Part shown: in pieces, positions 49,205 through 58,557 of the stretch
Numbering within the stretch: position 1 is the stretch's first letter
How the letters are laid out: every line of letters begins with the position of its first letter
Assembly (NCBI GenBank): GCA_964496875.1
Contig: CAZCBH010000003.1
Span: 62,001 to 126,000 of the forward strand
DNA from: RI-106 sp964496875
GTDB lineage: Bacteria > Cyanobacteriota > Vampirovibrionia > Obscuribacterales > Obscuribacteraceae
DNA: 64,000 nt
Reading direction: 5' to 3'
Program-made: the position numbers and the translations under genes
The notes under the pieces: model-generated
Seen by the model: only the letters and a program-made list of their open reading frames with translations
What the model was told of the DNA's origin: nothing
Database searches by the model: none

Positions 49205-51736
49205 ATTAGGTCTGGGAGATGTATTAGGTGCTTGCATTCTAGCCTGGATCTCGCTCTGCTTCTTGGCGACCAGTTTCGACCAAGGATAATATTTCTTTAT
49301 CTCTTTCAGAGTATTGAGAGCCCTGGGATAATCAAGGAATTTCTCCGCCAGCTTGAATTGATACCACAGCGCCTGCCAGTTGGAAGGCTCTGCAAAAAGG
49401 GCTTTCTCAATATACTTCTGCATCTCGGCCAACCGTCCGCTTCGGTATAGATGAATGGCGAAATCCACGTTCACCTGTGGATCCTGTGGAGCCAACAACA
49501 AAGCCTGATTTATAGTCTGGGTCGATTCGGCAACCTGTCCATGATCGCCATAAAGAAGACTCCAGTCCGCCAGGATGCGGCCGCGTACATCGCTGGCACC
49601 ACATTCGAGGGCAAGGTTTTGCGCTTTGATGAAATACTCGTAAGAGGATTTTGTGTGCTCTGGTCTGGAAAGATCCTTTGCCATCATTCTTCTAAGGTTG
49701 CCCAGGCGCCCCCAGAGAATGGCCTGGCTGCGGACATCCTTGCTGGTGGTGGCAGTCAATAATGCTTTCTGATAGAGATCCTCGGCGGCTCGATAATCCC
49801 GATGAATAACAAGCTTGTCGTCTCCAGCCGTTAGTGCCTTTTCAATACGCTCCTTGACCCGCACCACCGGATTAGGCTTCAAAAGCAGACGCTGAAACTT
49901 ATAATCCACTATTAGAATATAGTCTCTCAAGAAAGGATTACCTAGAATTCCTATGTTCTTACTTTTGAAAAAACCGCCCTTCTCCTCCACCACTTTGCCG
50001 TCGGCGATCTTGGTACTGGGCGAGGCCTTGTCTGCGGCATTATCCTCCACATTGAAATAGGTGAAATTGACATTCCTGGCCACCTGCCGGCCCAGCTTTA
50101 CAGAGCCGACTACCACACTGCCAAGTTTCAATTTAGAGCCATCGAGGCCGGTACCTTCGGTAGAATAACTCGCCTGACCGACTCCTGTTCCAAGCTGCTT
50201 TCTAGCTACTGTGCGAGGTAGATTATTAAAGGCCGCACCGGTATCTATCAACACGGGCAGGCTCGCTTTTCCATTCAAAAGTACGCTCACCACAGGCGCA
50301 TTGGGTTGAAGGAAAGTGACCGTATCGGCATCGGCCGGTCGCTTGAAAGTGTCTTTGTCGTAGAAGGTCAGGGTCGAGGTACCGTAGTCAATCTCCACAG
50401 CGAATTTCTTGATTAGATTGGTGCCGATGATTCCGGCAAGCGGTCTACCGAGCTGTTGAGACTGGTAAGCAAGACTGGTTATGCGGGCGTCAAGATCGTT
50501 GAGAATCAACTTACCCATTTCAAAACGCTTCAAAGAGGTCATATCGACATCGACCTTGCCGGATAAAGCCATCATATTCTGCTTACCTTGCTTAGCAAGA
50601 AAATGCTCTGCCGCCACCCTGCGATCGATGATGGTATCAGAGGCTCCGGTATCGAAAAGGAAGAGCAGCTCTTCGCCACCGTTAACACGTCCTTTTACCA
50701 GCACTTCATTCTGGACATAGCTGAAATTAACCTTTATTGGCGCAGCTAATGAGATCTTTCCCGCGGACTGGGGCCGATCGAAAAGCGCATCGGCCACAGG
50801 CTCGCTTAATAGAACACTGGCGATGGAGAGTTCCGAAGCAAGCCGCCCATTTATATAGCGAGTCTGATGGAAAGGAAACATGGTGCCTTCGCTGGGTCTA
50901 TACTGCGAGTATTCCACCGTGACGGTGCGTCTCTCTTCCTCTTTTGTCGACCTGGTTTTATATTTGATACCATCGACCAGAAAATTACGTTGATCTATAA
51001 ACAGAGTACAGTCCCGACCGTCTTTGGCGGAGACCAGCACGGCAAAGACCGGAACCTGGCGAAATGTGGTCTTGCCCAGAAGCCGGAAAGTAAAAGGACT
51101 CTCTTTGCCCCAGACAGCAAGAAGATCCGGTTGAAACTCGTTGTCGTCATTGAGCTGAGCCAGTCTGACCGGATTGAGATCCGAGACCGCATCGCTGACC
51201 GAGCGCCATCCGGCAAGACCGTTGAAGGCGAGCACCCGTTTCACCGGCACCGAAGCTGCCTGGGAAGGTGGAGCTTCCAGATCTACACGCCATCGATCAC
51301 CTTTACGAAACTTGCGGTAAGCGAAATATTGCTTCTTTCCGGCTGGGCTAGGCGGAATCAGCTTACCGAAGACCTGAGCGTTATCCATCAAAGATTTGAG
51401 AGACTCTTCACCACCATAGGCTTCAAGCGTCTTCTTAACGATGTCGGAGAGAGTAAGGTCTTTCTCTTCCACCGTCTCCGGCTCCGGCTTCTGCTCCGCT
51501 GTAGATTCTTCTTCGCCGCCCTGACCAGACCTATCAGCATCCGCTTCTCCGGGGAATTCATCCCCGTCATCGGCACTCTGACCAAGGGAGGAAATGTTCT
51601 CGGAAGATTCTTGAGCAGAACGCTTTGCCGCTTCATTCGAATCCTGGCAAAAAGCGGAGTCCCCTGAAAGCAAAAGCAGGCAAAGTGCCATGGTGAGGAG
51701 TCTACGTGGTTTGGTGCTTGCGGATGCTTTTTTCAC
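49199..51736 (-). CDS. Secreted protein with two retropepsin-like domains and TPRs
   Basis: 845 residues. Signal peptide with a possible lipobox (SAFCQ). A LolA-like N-terminal region (about 95-320, IVKKTLEAYGGEESLKSLMDN, WRVDLEAPP) is followed by two aspartic-protease-type domains with FDTGASDTIIDR (362) and IDTGAAFNNLPRTVAR (498), each with a family GIIGTNLIKKF or GILGNPFLRDY strand, and a C-terminal TPR region (about 690-830). In retropepsins two DTG motifs from a dimer form the active site; here both are in one chain. Starts at GTG 51736, whose GTGA overlaps the kdsA stop, so expression is coupled to kdsA. Role in envelope proteolysis is inference. Confidence 0.7.
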   Translation of the reverse strand: MKKASASTKPRRLLTMALCLLLLSGDSAFCQDSNEAAKRSAQESSENISSLGQSADDGDEFPGEADADRSGQGGEEESTAEQKPEPETVEEKDLTLSDIVKKTLEAYGGEESLKSLMDNAQVFGKLIPPSPAGKKQYFAYRKFRKGDRWRVDLEAPPSQAASVPVKRVLAFNGLAGWRSVSDAVSDLNPVRLAQLNDDNEFQPDLLAVWGKESPFTFRLLGKTTFRQVPVFAVLVSAKDGRDCTLFIDQRNFLVDGIKYKTRSTKEEERRTVTVEYSQYRPSEGTMFPFHQTRYINGRLASELSIASVLLSEPVADALFDRPQSAGKISLAAPIKVNFSYVQNEVLVKGRVNGGEELLFLFDTGASDTIIDRRVAAEHFLAKQGKQNMMALSGKVDVDMTSLKRFEMGKLILNDLDARITSLAYQSQQLGRPLAGIIGTNLIKKFAVEIDYGTSTLTFYDKDTFKRPADADTVTFLQPNAPVVSVLLNGKASLPVLIDTGAAFNNLPRTVARKQLGTGVGQASYSTEGTGLDGSKLKLGSVVVGSVKLGRQVARNVNFTYFNVEDNAADKASPSTKIADGKVVEEKGGFFKSKNIGILGNPFLRDYILIVDYKFQRLLLKPNPVVRVKERIEKALTAGDDKLVIHRDYRAAEDLYQKALLTATTSKDVRSQAILWGRLGNLRRMMAKDLSRPEHTKSSYEYFIKAQNLALECGASDVRGRILADWSLLYGDHGQVAESTQTINQALLLAPQDPQVNVDFAIHLYRSGRLAEMQKYIEKALFAEPSNWQALWYQFKLAEKFLDYPRALNTLKEIKKYYPWSKLVAKKQSEIQARMQAPNTSPRPNL

Positions 51737-52623
51737 TTACTGCTTGCTGTGCTGGTTTTGAGTTGACTGTTCAAAGGTTTCCCACTGCCGGTAAGTTCGA
51801 GCTCTTCCAGTTGTTTTTTCAGGTTGTGCACTTTCAGGACCTGCACTATCAGATCCTCCACCTGGGAAAGAGCCACCTGATTAGGTCCATCGCTCTTAGC
51901 CGATTGTGGCTCAGGATGCACTTCCATGAACATTCCATCGATTCCGACCGCGGCAGCCGCCCTGGCAAGATGGGGCACATACTGACGTTGTCCGGACGAA
52001 ACCGAGCCTCCGCCACCTGGAAGCTGCACTGAATGGGTGGCATCAAAGATAATCGGATAGCCCGTCTCTTTCATGATCGGCAGAGAACGCATATCTACCA
52101 CCAGATTGTTGTAACCAAATGAAGTACCACGCTCTGTCAATAGAATGTTCCGATTGCCCGAGTCCTCGACTTTCTTCACTGCATGAGTCATATCTCGCGG
52201 GGCCACGAACTGACCCTTCTTTATATTAACAGTCTTGCCGGTTTTGGCTGCCGCCACCAGTAAATCGGTCTGACGACAGAGAAATGCAGGAATCTGAAGA
52301 ATATCAAGAACATCGCCGGCGGCTCGGCACTGCTCCACATCATGAACATCACTGAGCACTTCTAGACCAAGCTGCCTCTTCACATCCGCTAGCATCTTCA
52401 AACCATCTTCCAGCCCGGGTCCCCGAAAGGAGTCCACCGAAGTACGATTGGCTTTGTCGAAAGATGATTTGAAGACTAGAGAAAAACCGTGTGTCTCGGC
52501 AAGTTTCTTAAGGGCGGTAGCGGTGTTTATCGTTATCTCCCAACTCTCAATCACGCAGGGACCTGCGATAATCAGAAATGGTTGGTCTGTTCCTACTGTG
52601 ATGGAACCTGCTTGCACAGCCAT
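51733..52623 (-). CDS. kdsA: 3-deoxy-D-manno-octulosonate 8-phosphate synthase
   Basis: 296 residues. It condenses phosphoenolpyruvate with arabinose-5-phosphate to Kdo-8-phosphate for lipopolysaccharide. Motifs: IIAGPCVIESW, FKSSFDKANRTS, FRGPGLEDGL, IPAFLCRQTDLL, ERGTSFGYNNLVVDMRSLP and THSVQLPGG, with MEVHPEPQSAKSDGPNQ near the end. Cys23 in AGPC marks the metal-dependent class (as in Aquifex), whose other ligands (His in THSVQ, Glu in MEVHPEP, Asp in KSDGP) are also present. Strong GGAGGAG upstream of ATG 52623. About 15 extra C-terminal residues follow the core. First gene of the pair with the retropepsin-like gene. Confidence 0.95.
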   Translation of the reverse strand: MAVQAGSITVGTDQPFLIIAGPCVIESWEITINTATALKKLAETHGFSLVFKSSFDKANRTSVDSFRGPGLEDGLKMLADVKRQLGLEVLSDVHDVEQCRAAGDVLDILQIPAFLCRQTDLLVAAAKTGKTVNIKKGQFVAPRDMTHAVKKVEDSGNRNILLTERGTSFGYNNLVVDMRSLPIMKETGYPIIFDATHSVQLPGGGGSVSSGQRQYVPHLARAAAAVGIDGMFMEVHPEPQSAKSDGPNQVALSQVEDLIVQVLKVHNLKKQLEELELTGSGKPLNSQLKTSTASSK

Positions 52624-52694
52624 GGTCTTCTCCTCCCGGCTCGATCCTATTAAGATGACTTACCTGTATATTATCCGGCTCGGGGTCATTATTA

Positions 52695-53012
52695 ATGATA
52701 ACGATTGAAGATTTGGAAAAAGCAGTTCAAGAAGACTCCCGGGGCACAACCATTCGATTGATCGTCAAACCAGGATCGAAAGAAGACGCAATCCTCGACG
52801 TCAAAGAGGACAGACTGCGGATCTCCCTCAAGGAGAGAGCCCTGGAAGGCAAAGCCAATCATGCCCTGATCAGCTTTCTTGCCCGGGTGCTCTCGACAAC
52901 CAAAAGCTCTGTAACTTTAGTAAAGGGTGAGCGGTCCAGACAAAAAACAGTGCGGTTGCCGGGAGACAAACAAAAAGTAATCAGGTCATTCCAGAGCTAT
53001 CTGAATAAGTAA
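52695..53012 (+). CDS. DUF167/YggU family protein
   Basis: 105 residues. The family signature is visible: IRLIVKPGSKEDAILDVKEDRLRISLKERALEGKANHALISFLARVL, followed by VTLVKGERSRQKTVRL. Small conserved protein of unknown function found in bacteria, archaea and eukaryotes. Starts 71 bases from the divergent kdsA; convergent with the small basic protein gene 2 bases away. Confidence 0.9.
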   Translation: MITIEDLEKAVQEDSRGTTIRLIVKPGSKEDAILDVKEDRLRISLKERALEGKANHALISFLARVLSTTKSSVTLVKGERSRQKTVRLPGDKQKVIRSFQSYLNK

Positions 53013-53014
53013 GT

Positions 53015-53350
53015 TCAGCGGTTGGTTATATGCTTGACCAGCCGATACACGGTATGCCCTGAACGCTGGCTCACCGGCATGACCAGACCCTGCTTGATAG
53101 CCGCCGCCAGCATCGGACGCAAGGTGCGGATACGACCGATTTTTCTTGGACCTCCTGCCATCTCGGGCAAAGTCATGCCCAGGGGATTCTTGTCCAACAT
53201 TTTGATTACTTTGTTATCCGTCTTCTCTGTACTGACCGGCTCAGCAGGTTTGCGACGCACAGGAGCACGTTTGACCATTCCCCGAAACTCTTCCACCGGA
53301 TTATCTTTCTTCTCTTTTTTGCCGGCTGGCTTGCTTTCTGAATCAGTCAT
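53015..53350 (-). CDS. Small basic protein, helix-turn-helix-like
   Basis: 111 residues, with many Lys/Arg in the N-terminal half (KPAGKKEKKDNPVEEFRGMVKRAPVRRKPAEPV), then a compact part with IKMLDKNPLGMTLPEMAGG, IRTLRPMLAAAIKQGLVMPVSQRSGHTVYRL. The final segment resembles a winged helix (helix, turn, helix, then beta hairpin), so it may bind nucleic acid. No family recognised. Convergent with DUF167; 163 bases separate it from the divergent GH57 gene. Confidence 0.6.
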   Translation of the reverse strand: MTDSESKPAGKKEKKDNPVEEFRGMVKRAPVRRKPAEPVSTEKTDNKVIKMLDKNPLGMTLPEMAGGPRKIGRIRTLRPMLAAAIKQGLVMPVSQRSGHTVYRLVKHITNR

Positions 53351-53513
53351 CGAGAACTATCCTGAAAAAACCGCTAAGTGAAAAAACATTGTAACTATCC
53401 TATATAAGGCCAGGAGCATTTTCAAGATTAGTAAATGATGGCGGTCATCCAGGTGGCAAAAGCCTACCCAAGTTGATATATTCCGAAGCAATTCAAATTT
53501 TGCAGGTTGTCTC

Positions 53514-55187
53514 TTGAGCGTTGGTTCTTTCGTATTCGTACTGCACAGTCATCTGCCTTTTTATCGAAAAGCAGGGATGTGGCCGTTTGGAGAAGAGAGC
53601 GTCTACGAGTGCATGGCCGAGACTTACATTCCCCTTCTCAACGCCATAGCCGAACTGAAGGATGAAGGCATCAAAGCCAATCTCACCCTGGGCATTACAC
53701 CGGTACTGGCAGAGCAGCTCAGCGACGAGCACATGAAAGAAGGCTTTGCCTCCTATTGCAACCGCAAGATAGAAGCAGCCCAAATTGACGAAGCCCGGTT
53801 CAAACCCCGCGGCGAATCACCCAATCCGGAACTCCTTCATCTGTCCCGCTATTACCAGAACTGGTACGCCAGTGCCTTGAATTCCTTTACCCAACGCTGG
53901 AACCAAGACATAGTCGGTGCGTTGAAAGGCTTTCAAGATGAAGGCATAATAGAAATTACAACCTCTTGCGCCACCCACTGCCTCTCGCCTCTCCTCGAAG
54001 AGGACACCTCTCTCAATCTCCAGTTTCAAACCGGACTGAATACCTACAAGAAGCACTTCGGCAAAACCCCAAGGGGATTCTGGCTGCCCGAATGCGCCTA
54101 CCGACCGGCAGACAAGAATCGTCCCGGCATCGGACACTATCTCAATCAAATCGGCATCGAATACTTCTTCACCGAGTCCTTCGTAGTCAAAGGGGGACAG
54201 ACCGCCGAACTTCGAAAAGTCTTCGGTCCCTATGGCTCTATAGATTATGAGCCGGCACCGAAAAGACCCGAGACCGGCTACGACACGTTCGAAGCTTTCT
54301 GGCTGAAAGAGTATCCCATCGCTGTCATGGGTCGTCATGAAGAGGCGGGCTACCAAGTATGGTCCCAGGATCATGGTTATCCCGGAGACGGCAACTATCG
54401 TGAATTTCACAAGAAAGACGATCGATCCGGTCTCAACTACTGGAAGCTGACCTCTAAAGAGACGAACCTGGGAGAAAAACATCTCTACAATCCTGAGATT
54501 GCCGCCGAACGAGTCAAAGAAAATTCCGACCATTATGTCGGTCTTATTCAAAAACATCTCCACGATCACTTCAGAGAATCAGGTAAGCCAGGCTTGTTGC
54601 TGGTTGCTTTCGACACCGAACTCTTCGGGCACTGGTGGTTCGAAGGGGTGGAATTCATCAAGCAAGTGATACGAAAACTGAATAAGTACACCAAGATAGC
54701 CCTGGTGCAAGCGGGCGATTACATAAGCCGGAACAAACCAGAGCATGCCCTGGAATTGCCGGCATCATCATGGGGCTCGGGCGGAGCCTGGGAGGTCTGG
54801 CTCAACAAAGAGACAGAATGGATGTGGGAAAAGATCCACAAAGCAGAGTCAGACTTCAAAGCTTGCCTCGAAAAAAATCTGCAAAAAACAGACAAAGGCT
54901 CCAATGACCTGCAAAAACGCGCATTAAAGCAGGCTGCTCGAGAACTGCTTTTGGTCCAGTCTTCGGACTGGCCGTTTCTGGTAACCACCGGTCAGGCTAA
55001 ACAGTATGCTATTGATCGATTCAACAAACATTTAGAGAAATTCAACACCTTGCTTTCCATGCTGGAAGAAGGCAAAGTTTCGGCTGAAACCCTGGAGAGC
55101 TACGAATCCACTGACAATTGCTTCCAGGATATCAACCTCGAAAACCTGGAAAGATCGAAAAGCGACTTCGTTGCCCGCACCAAATAA
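53514..55187 (+). CDS. Glycoside hydrolase family 57, 1,4-alpha-glucan branching enzyme-like
   Basis: 557 residues, near the usual 520-560. It introduces alpha-1,6 branches into glycogen. The N-terminus LHSHLPFYRKAGMWPFGEE is the family's His-containing start; the nucleophile Glu193 lies in GFWLPECAYRP and the acid Asp367 in AFDTELFGHWWFEG. The C-terminal part is helical. TTG 53514 is the start, with AGG 8-9 bases upstream. Next to pyruvate kinase, it suggests glycogen storage and mobilisation. No glgA/glgC in the window. Confidence 0.9.
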   Translation: MSVGSFVFVLHSHLPFYRKAGMWPFGEESVYECMAETYIPLLNAIAELKDEGIKANLTLGITPVLAEQLSDEHMKEGFASYCNRKIEAAQIDEARFKPRGESPNPELLHLSRYYQNWYASALNSFTQRWNQDIVGALKGFQDEGIIEITTSCATHCLSPLLEEDTSLNLQFQTGLNTYKKHFGKTPRGFWLPECAYRPADKNRPGIGHYLNQIGIEYFFTESFVVKGGQTAELRKVFGPYGSIDYEPAPKRPETGYDTFEAFWLKEYPIAVMGRHEEAGYQVWSQDHGYPGDGNYREFHKKDDRSGLNYWKLTSKETNLGEKHLYNPEIAAERVKENSDHYVGLIQKHLHDHFRESGKPGLLLVAFDTELFGHWWFEGVEFIKQVIRKLNKYTKIALVQAGDYISRNKPEHALELPASSWGSGGAWEVWLNKETEWMWEKIHKAESDFKACLEKNLQKTDKGSNDLQKRALKQAARELLLVQSSDWPFLVTTGQAKQYAIDRFNKHLEKFNTLLSMLEEGKVSAETLESYESTDNCFQDINLENLERSKSDFVARTK

Positions 55188-55235
55188 GGTGCTGGTCACC
55201 CACCCACAAAATACAAAGTAAGGAAACTCGCAGTT

Positions 55236-56726
55236 TTGGCTATCGACTTAAACCCACCGAAGACGGAGACAACCACAAAAGTGGCTAGAACAAAGATTGT
55301 AGCTACAATCGGTCCGGCCTGCCGGGACCTCCCCACCCTGGAGAAAATGATTGTAGAAGGAATGGATGTTGCAAGAATCAACTGTTCCCATGCCGAGCAC
55401 CAGTTCATTCGGGACCTGGTCAAAGACTTGCGCATGCTGAGCAACAACCTCAATCAGGCATTAGGAATCCTTCTCGACTTGTCCGGTCCCAAAATAAGGA
55501 CCGGCAAACTAAAGAACAATGAACCTGTTGATCTGGTAGCGGGCAAAACCTTTACCCTGACAAACAGAAAGATAGAAGGCGACGAAACCATCGTCTACAC
55601 AAAATACGAGCCGCTGCCCGCCGAAGTCGCGCCCGGAGACACCATTCTTCTTGATGATGGAATCATCGAATTAAAAGTTCTGGAGACCGACGGCACCGAC
55701 TGCAAATGCGAAATCATAGCCGGCGGCATTCTCAAAAACAATCAGGGCATCAATATTCCCGGTGTGAGACTTTCCATACCGGCATTGACAGCAAAAGACA
55801 GAGAAGACCTCAAAGTCGGTCTGGAATGCGAAGTGGATTTCGTAGCGCTCAGCTTCGTCCGAGACAAACAGGACATCCTCGATCTCAGAGAATGTATCGG
55901 AGACCACTGGCCTCCACCGGTGGTGATCGCAAAACTGGAAAAACCGGAAGCCCTGGAAGTACTGGATGAAATTCTTGATGTCACCGATGGTGTCATGATC
56001 GCCCGAGGCGACCTCGGTGTCGAGATGCCACCCGAGTCAGTGCCCCCGGCCCAGAAGCTAATCACAAGACGAGCAAATGCTAAAGGCAAGCCGGTAATCA
56101 CGGCGACCCAGATGCTCGATTCGATGATCAATAACCCGCGCCCAACCAGAGCAGAAGCGTCGGACGTAGCCAACGCCATCCTGGATGGGACCGATGCCGT
56201 AATGCTCTCGGAAGAGACAGCTACAGGAAGCTATCCCGTAAGAGCCGTCCAGATGATGGAGCGAATCGCCCATTCGACAGAAGCCTGTCTGGACACAAAA
56301 GAGCTTCGCGAGCACGACATTCAAAGTACCGCCTATGCCATCGCCCACGCTGCCTGCGAAATGGCCGTGGACACCGGCGCCAAGCTGATAGCCACCTTCA
56401 CCAAAAGTGGTTCCACAGCCAGACTGATATCTCAACTGCGCCCCCACGCGCCGGTTATCGCCCTCACCCAGCATGTGCATGTCTATAACCAGCTCACCCT
56501 GCTCTGGGGAACCACACCACTGATGCTCACCGAAGTCAGCGATTCCATCTCTACTCTCTCGATGGTCGAACAGATTCTATTGAGCAAAGGCCTGGTGGCG
56601 GCCAAAGACAATATCGTAATCACCGGAGGTCTGCCCATCGCAGCCCGGGGTGCCGCCAACTTCGTCAAACTATCCACGATAACGCCAAGGCTGCCCACCA
56701 GCGACTGGGAGCTTCGCGGAATCTAA
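55236..56726 (+). CDS. pyk: Pyruvate kinase
   Basis: 496 residues. Last step of glycolysis, PEP + ADP to pyruvate + ATP. Motifs: TKIVATIGPACRDLPTLEKMIVEGMDVARINCSH at the N-terminus, LLDLSGPKIRTG, the B domain, then IIAKLEKPEALEVLDEI with the active-site Lys, GVMIARGDLGVEMP and ITATQMLDSMINNPRPTRAEASDVANAILDGTDAVMLSEETATGSYPV. The C-terminal regulatory domain is complete (TKSGSTARLISQLRP). TTG 55236 is used because AAGGA is 10 bases upstream. Overlaps the 3' end of sufR by 4 bases. Confidence 0.96.
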   Translation: MAIDLNPPKTETTTKVARTKIVATIGPACRDLPTLEKMIVEGMDVARINCSHAEHQFIRDLVKDLRMLSNNLNQALGILLDLSGPKIRTGKLKNNEPVDLVAGKTFTLTNRKIEGDETIVYTKYEPLPAEVAPGDTILLDDGIIELKVLETDGTDCKCEIIAGGILKNNQGINIPGVRLSIPALTAKDREDLKVGLECEVDFVALSFVRDKQDILDLRECIGDHWPPPVVIAKLEKPEALEVLDEILDVTDGVMIARGDLGVEMPPESVPPAQKLITRRANAKGKPVITATQMLDSMINNPRPTRAEASDVANAILDGTDAVMLSEETATGSYPVRAVQMMERIAHSTEACLDTKELREHDIQSTAYAIAHAACEMAVDTGAKLIATFTKSGSTARLISQLRPHAPVIALTQHVHVYNQLTLLWGTTPLMLTEVSDSISTLSMVEQILLSKGLVAAKDNIVITGGLPIAARGAANFVKLSTITPRLPTSDWELRGI

Positions 56727-57364
56727 CTGCTATAGACTACGTAGCCGCAAACCGGATCGTTGTTCAACATATATTTTTCGCGGGTCACTTTAGTGCCCAA
56801 AAGCTGCTCCATTAATGAAGGCTCAAGGGCGCAGACCTGCCTGAATTCGCTGGCCACATCATGAAGTGCGCAATGGCGCTGGAAGATGAAATAGTTACCG
56901 TCATCCATCTTCTCCCACTCGGTCATATAACCGTCCTCAGAAAAGATCCGCGAGACTTCCTCTACCCGCTCTGGAAGATCAAGATCTTTGACCCTGGCCA
57001 TAAGTCGATCCAATCGCTTCTGGTTTCTAATTTTCAAAAGCTCCATAACCCCGGCCGGACCTGATTGCTCCCGGACGGCCTCGAGCAAGTCCCTGGCCAG
57101 GTCCTGATATCCACTCGGGAATAAAGACTCGGCCTTCTTGCTCAACCTATACCGATAGCTCGGCCTGCCCCTGTTCTGTCGAATGATCTCGGACTCGACA
57201 AATCCGTCATTCTGCAGAACAGTGAGGTGTCGGCGCACCGCCATGGCCGTAATACCTAGAGCCCGACAGAGATCGTTGACCGACATCTCACCCTGTCTCT
57301 TAAGATTTAAAAGGATGACATCCTGGGTGCTACCAGGCTCATCGCCCATCCGGTGCGTAATCAT
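56723..57364 (-). CDS. sufR: SufR-like iron-sulfur regulator
   Basis: 213 residues. N-terminal winged helix (VILLNLKRQGEMSVNDLCRALGITAMAVRRHLTVLQNDGFV, wing RQNRGRPSYRYRL). C-terminal domain carries the Cys/His residues used to bind a 4Fe-4S cluster in SufR: FQRHCALHDVASEFRQVCALE and later NDPVCGYVV. SufR represses suf in cyanobacteria when its cluster is present. Divergent from sufC, the position expected for autoregulation. ATG 57364; the GGAGG at about 15 bases is far. Convergent with pyk. Confidence 0.88.
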   Translation of the reverse strand: MITHRMGDEPGSTQDVILLNLKRQGEMSVNDLCRALGITAMAVRRHLTVLQNDGFVESEIIRQNRGRPSYRYRLSKKAESLFPSGYQDLARDLLEAVREQSGPAGVMELLKIRNQKRLDRLMARVKDLDLPERVEEVSRIFSEDGYMTEWEKMDDGNYFIFQRHCALHDVASEFRQVCALEPSLMEQLLGTKVTREKYMLNNDPVCGYVVYSS

Positions 57365-57556
57365 TTGTAACAGCTCTGCCTCCAGACGCAGAAATAACTC
57401 TAATAAAAACCTCAGCGCTTTGTTTAGTCGGCGAAAACCTCACGGTTTCATTATTCTGACCATTGCCCTCGGTCCTCGACCTGTCATCAGCCGGAAATCG
57501 CCTGATAGCGGCACGCTCTTCAAGATCGCTATAGAAAAGGATTATTAAGACCTTGA

Positions 57557-57585
57557 TTGCTTTTAGATACTTTTGATACTATTAT
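57557..57585 (+). promoter_or_regulatory. Candidate sigma-70 promoter of the suf operon
   Basis: TTGCTT (57557-57562), 17-base spacer, TATTAT (57580-57585); start expected near 57592, about 170 bases before sufC. Confidence 0.45.
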
Positions 57586-57680
57586 ATCTGTAAAAGGCAT
57601 AAATACAAAGCTTCAGAAACTTTAAGGTCGATTCCAAGAGAACGTCGCCCGAAAAAGAGTACGATCCATATTTATGCAAC

Positions 57681-57692
57681 AACCATACGGTT
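57681..57692. promoter_or_regulatory. Candidate SufR-type operator
   Basis: Inverted repeat AACC-ATAC-GGTT, preceded by CA so that it reads CAACCATACGGTT. It overlaps the space just upstream of TATATA at 57693-57698, a suitable place to block transcription. Related in shape to the CAAC-N6-GTTG SufR site, with shorter spacing; low certainty. Confidence 0.35.
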
Positions 57693-57764
57693 TATATACA
57701 GCTGGAGAGCAAGTCTTTCCGGCGCCAATCCAGAAGATAAACAGGAAACAAAAGGCAAATTCAA

Positions 57765-58532
57765 ATGAGTGCAGACAGCCCCCTTCTATCTATCGAAAAC
57801 CTCCACGTTGAAGTGGAAGAGAAAGAGATTCTCAAAGGTGTCAATCTGGTAATTAATGCCGGCGAGACCCATGCCCTCATGGGCCGCAATGGCTCCGGCA
57901 AATCGACTCTTTCCTATACCCTGATGGGTCACCCCAAGTACAAGGTGACCGGGGGCTGCATGAAGTACAAAGGTCAGGACATCACCGAGATGCCCACCGA
58001 TGAACGTGCCCGCCTGGGTCTCACCCTCGCCTTCCAGTATCCGGTTGCCATTCCCGGCGTATCGGTCTCCAACTTTCTGCGCGCTTCGGTAAAAGCGGTT
58101 CGCGGCAAGGAGATCCCGGTGAAAGAGTTCCGTAAAGAGCTCAAAGAGGTGATGGACAGACTGGGAGTTCCCAAACAGTTCCTCTCCCGCTACGTCAATG
58201 ACGGATTCTCCGGCGGCGAAAAGAAACGCCTCGAGATTATGCAGCTTGCTTTACTCAATCCCCAGATGGCAATTCTGGACGAGACCGACTCCGGTCTCGA
58301 TATCGACGCCTTGAAGACCGTGTCGGAAGGGGTCAACTCACTGGTCTCTAAAGATTCGGCAATCTTGCTGATCACTCACTATCAAAGAATTTTGAACTAT
58401 GTAAAACCGGACCACGTCCATGTCTTCCACGAAGGCAAGATCGTTCTCTCGGGCGGTCCGGAACTCTCCACCAAGCTGGAAGAACATGGTTATGACTGGG
58501 TAACTCAGGAGCTGGCGTCCACCACCGCTTAG
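57765..58532 (+). CDS. sufC: Fe-S cluster assembly ATPase SufC
   Basis: 255 residues. ATP-binding subunit of the SufBCD scaffold for iron-sulfur clusters. Walker A GRNGSGKSTLSYTLMG, a signature FSGGEKKRLEIMQLALL, Walker B MAILDETDSGLDIDALK (SufC's characteristic DETDSGLD) and His in LLITHYQRIL. AAGGCAAATTCAA is upstream of ATG. The first gene of suf, as in many cyanobacteria with sufBCDS in a different order. Confidence 0.96.
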   Translation: MSADSPLLSIENLHVEVEEKEILKGVNLVINAGETHALMGRNGSGKSTLSYTLMGHPKYKVTGGCMKYKGQDITEMPTDERARLGLTLAFQYPVAIPGVSVSNFLRASVKAVRGKEIPVKEFRKELKEVMDRLGVPKQFLSRYVNDGFSGGEKKRLEIMQLALLNPQMAILDETDSGLDIDALKTVSEGVNSLVSKDSAILLITHYQRILNYVKPDHVHVFHEGKIVLSGGPELSTKLEEHGYDWVTQELASTTA

Positions 58533-58557
58533 CCCCGACCGCATCAAGGAGGCAACT

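Larger units (their letters stand above)
57365..57764. promoter_or_regulatory. sufR-sufC divergent control region
   Basis: 400 non-coding bases between the two divergent genes. It contains a possible sigma-70 promoter (57557-57585), an AACC-N4-GGTT inverted repeat (57681-57692) just before TATATA (57693-57698), and AAGGCAAATT as the sufC ribosome site. SufR operators in cyanobacteria are CAAC-N6-GTTG; the repeat here is related but not identical. Nothing else is recognised in this spacer. Confidence 0.45.
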
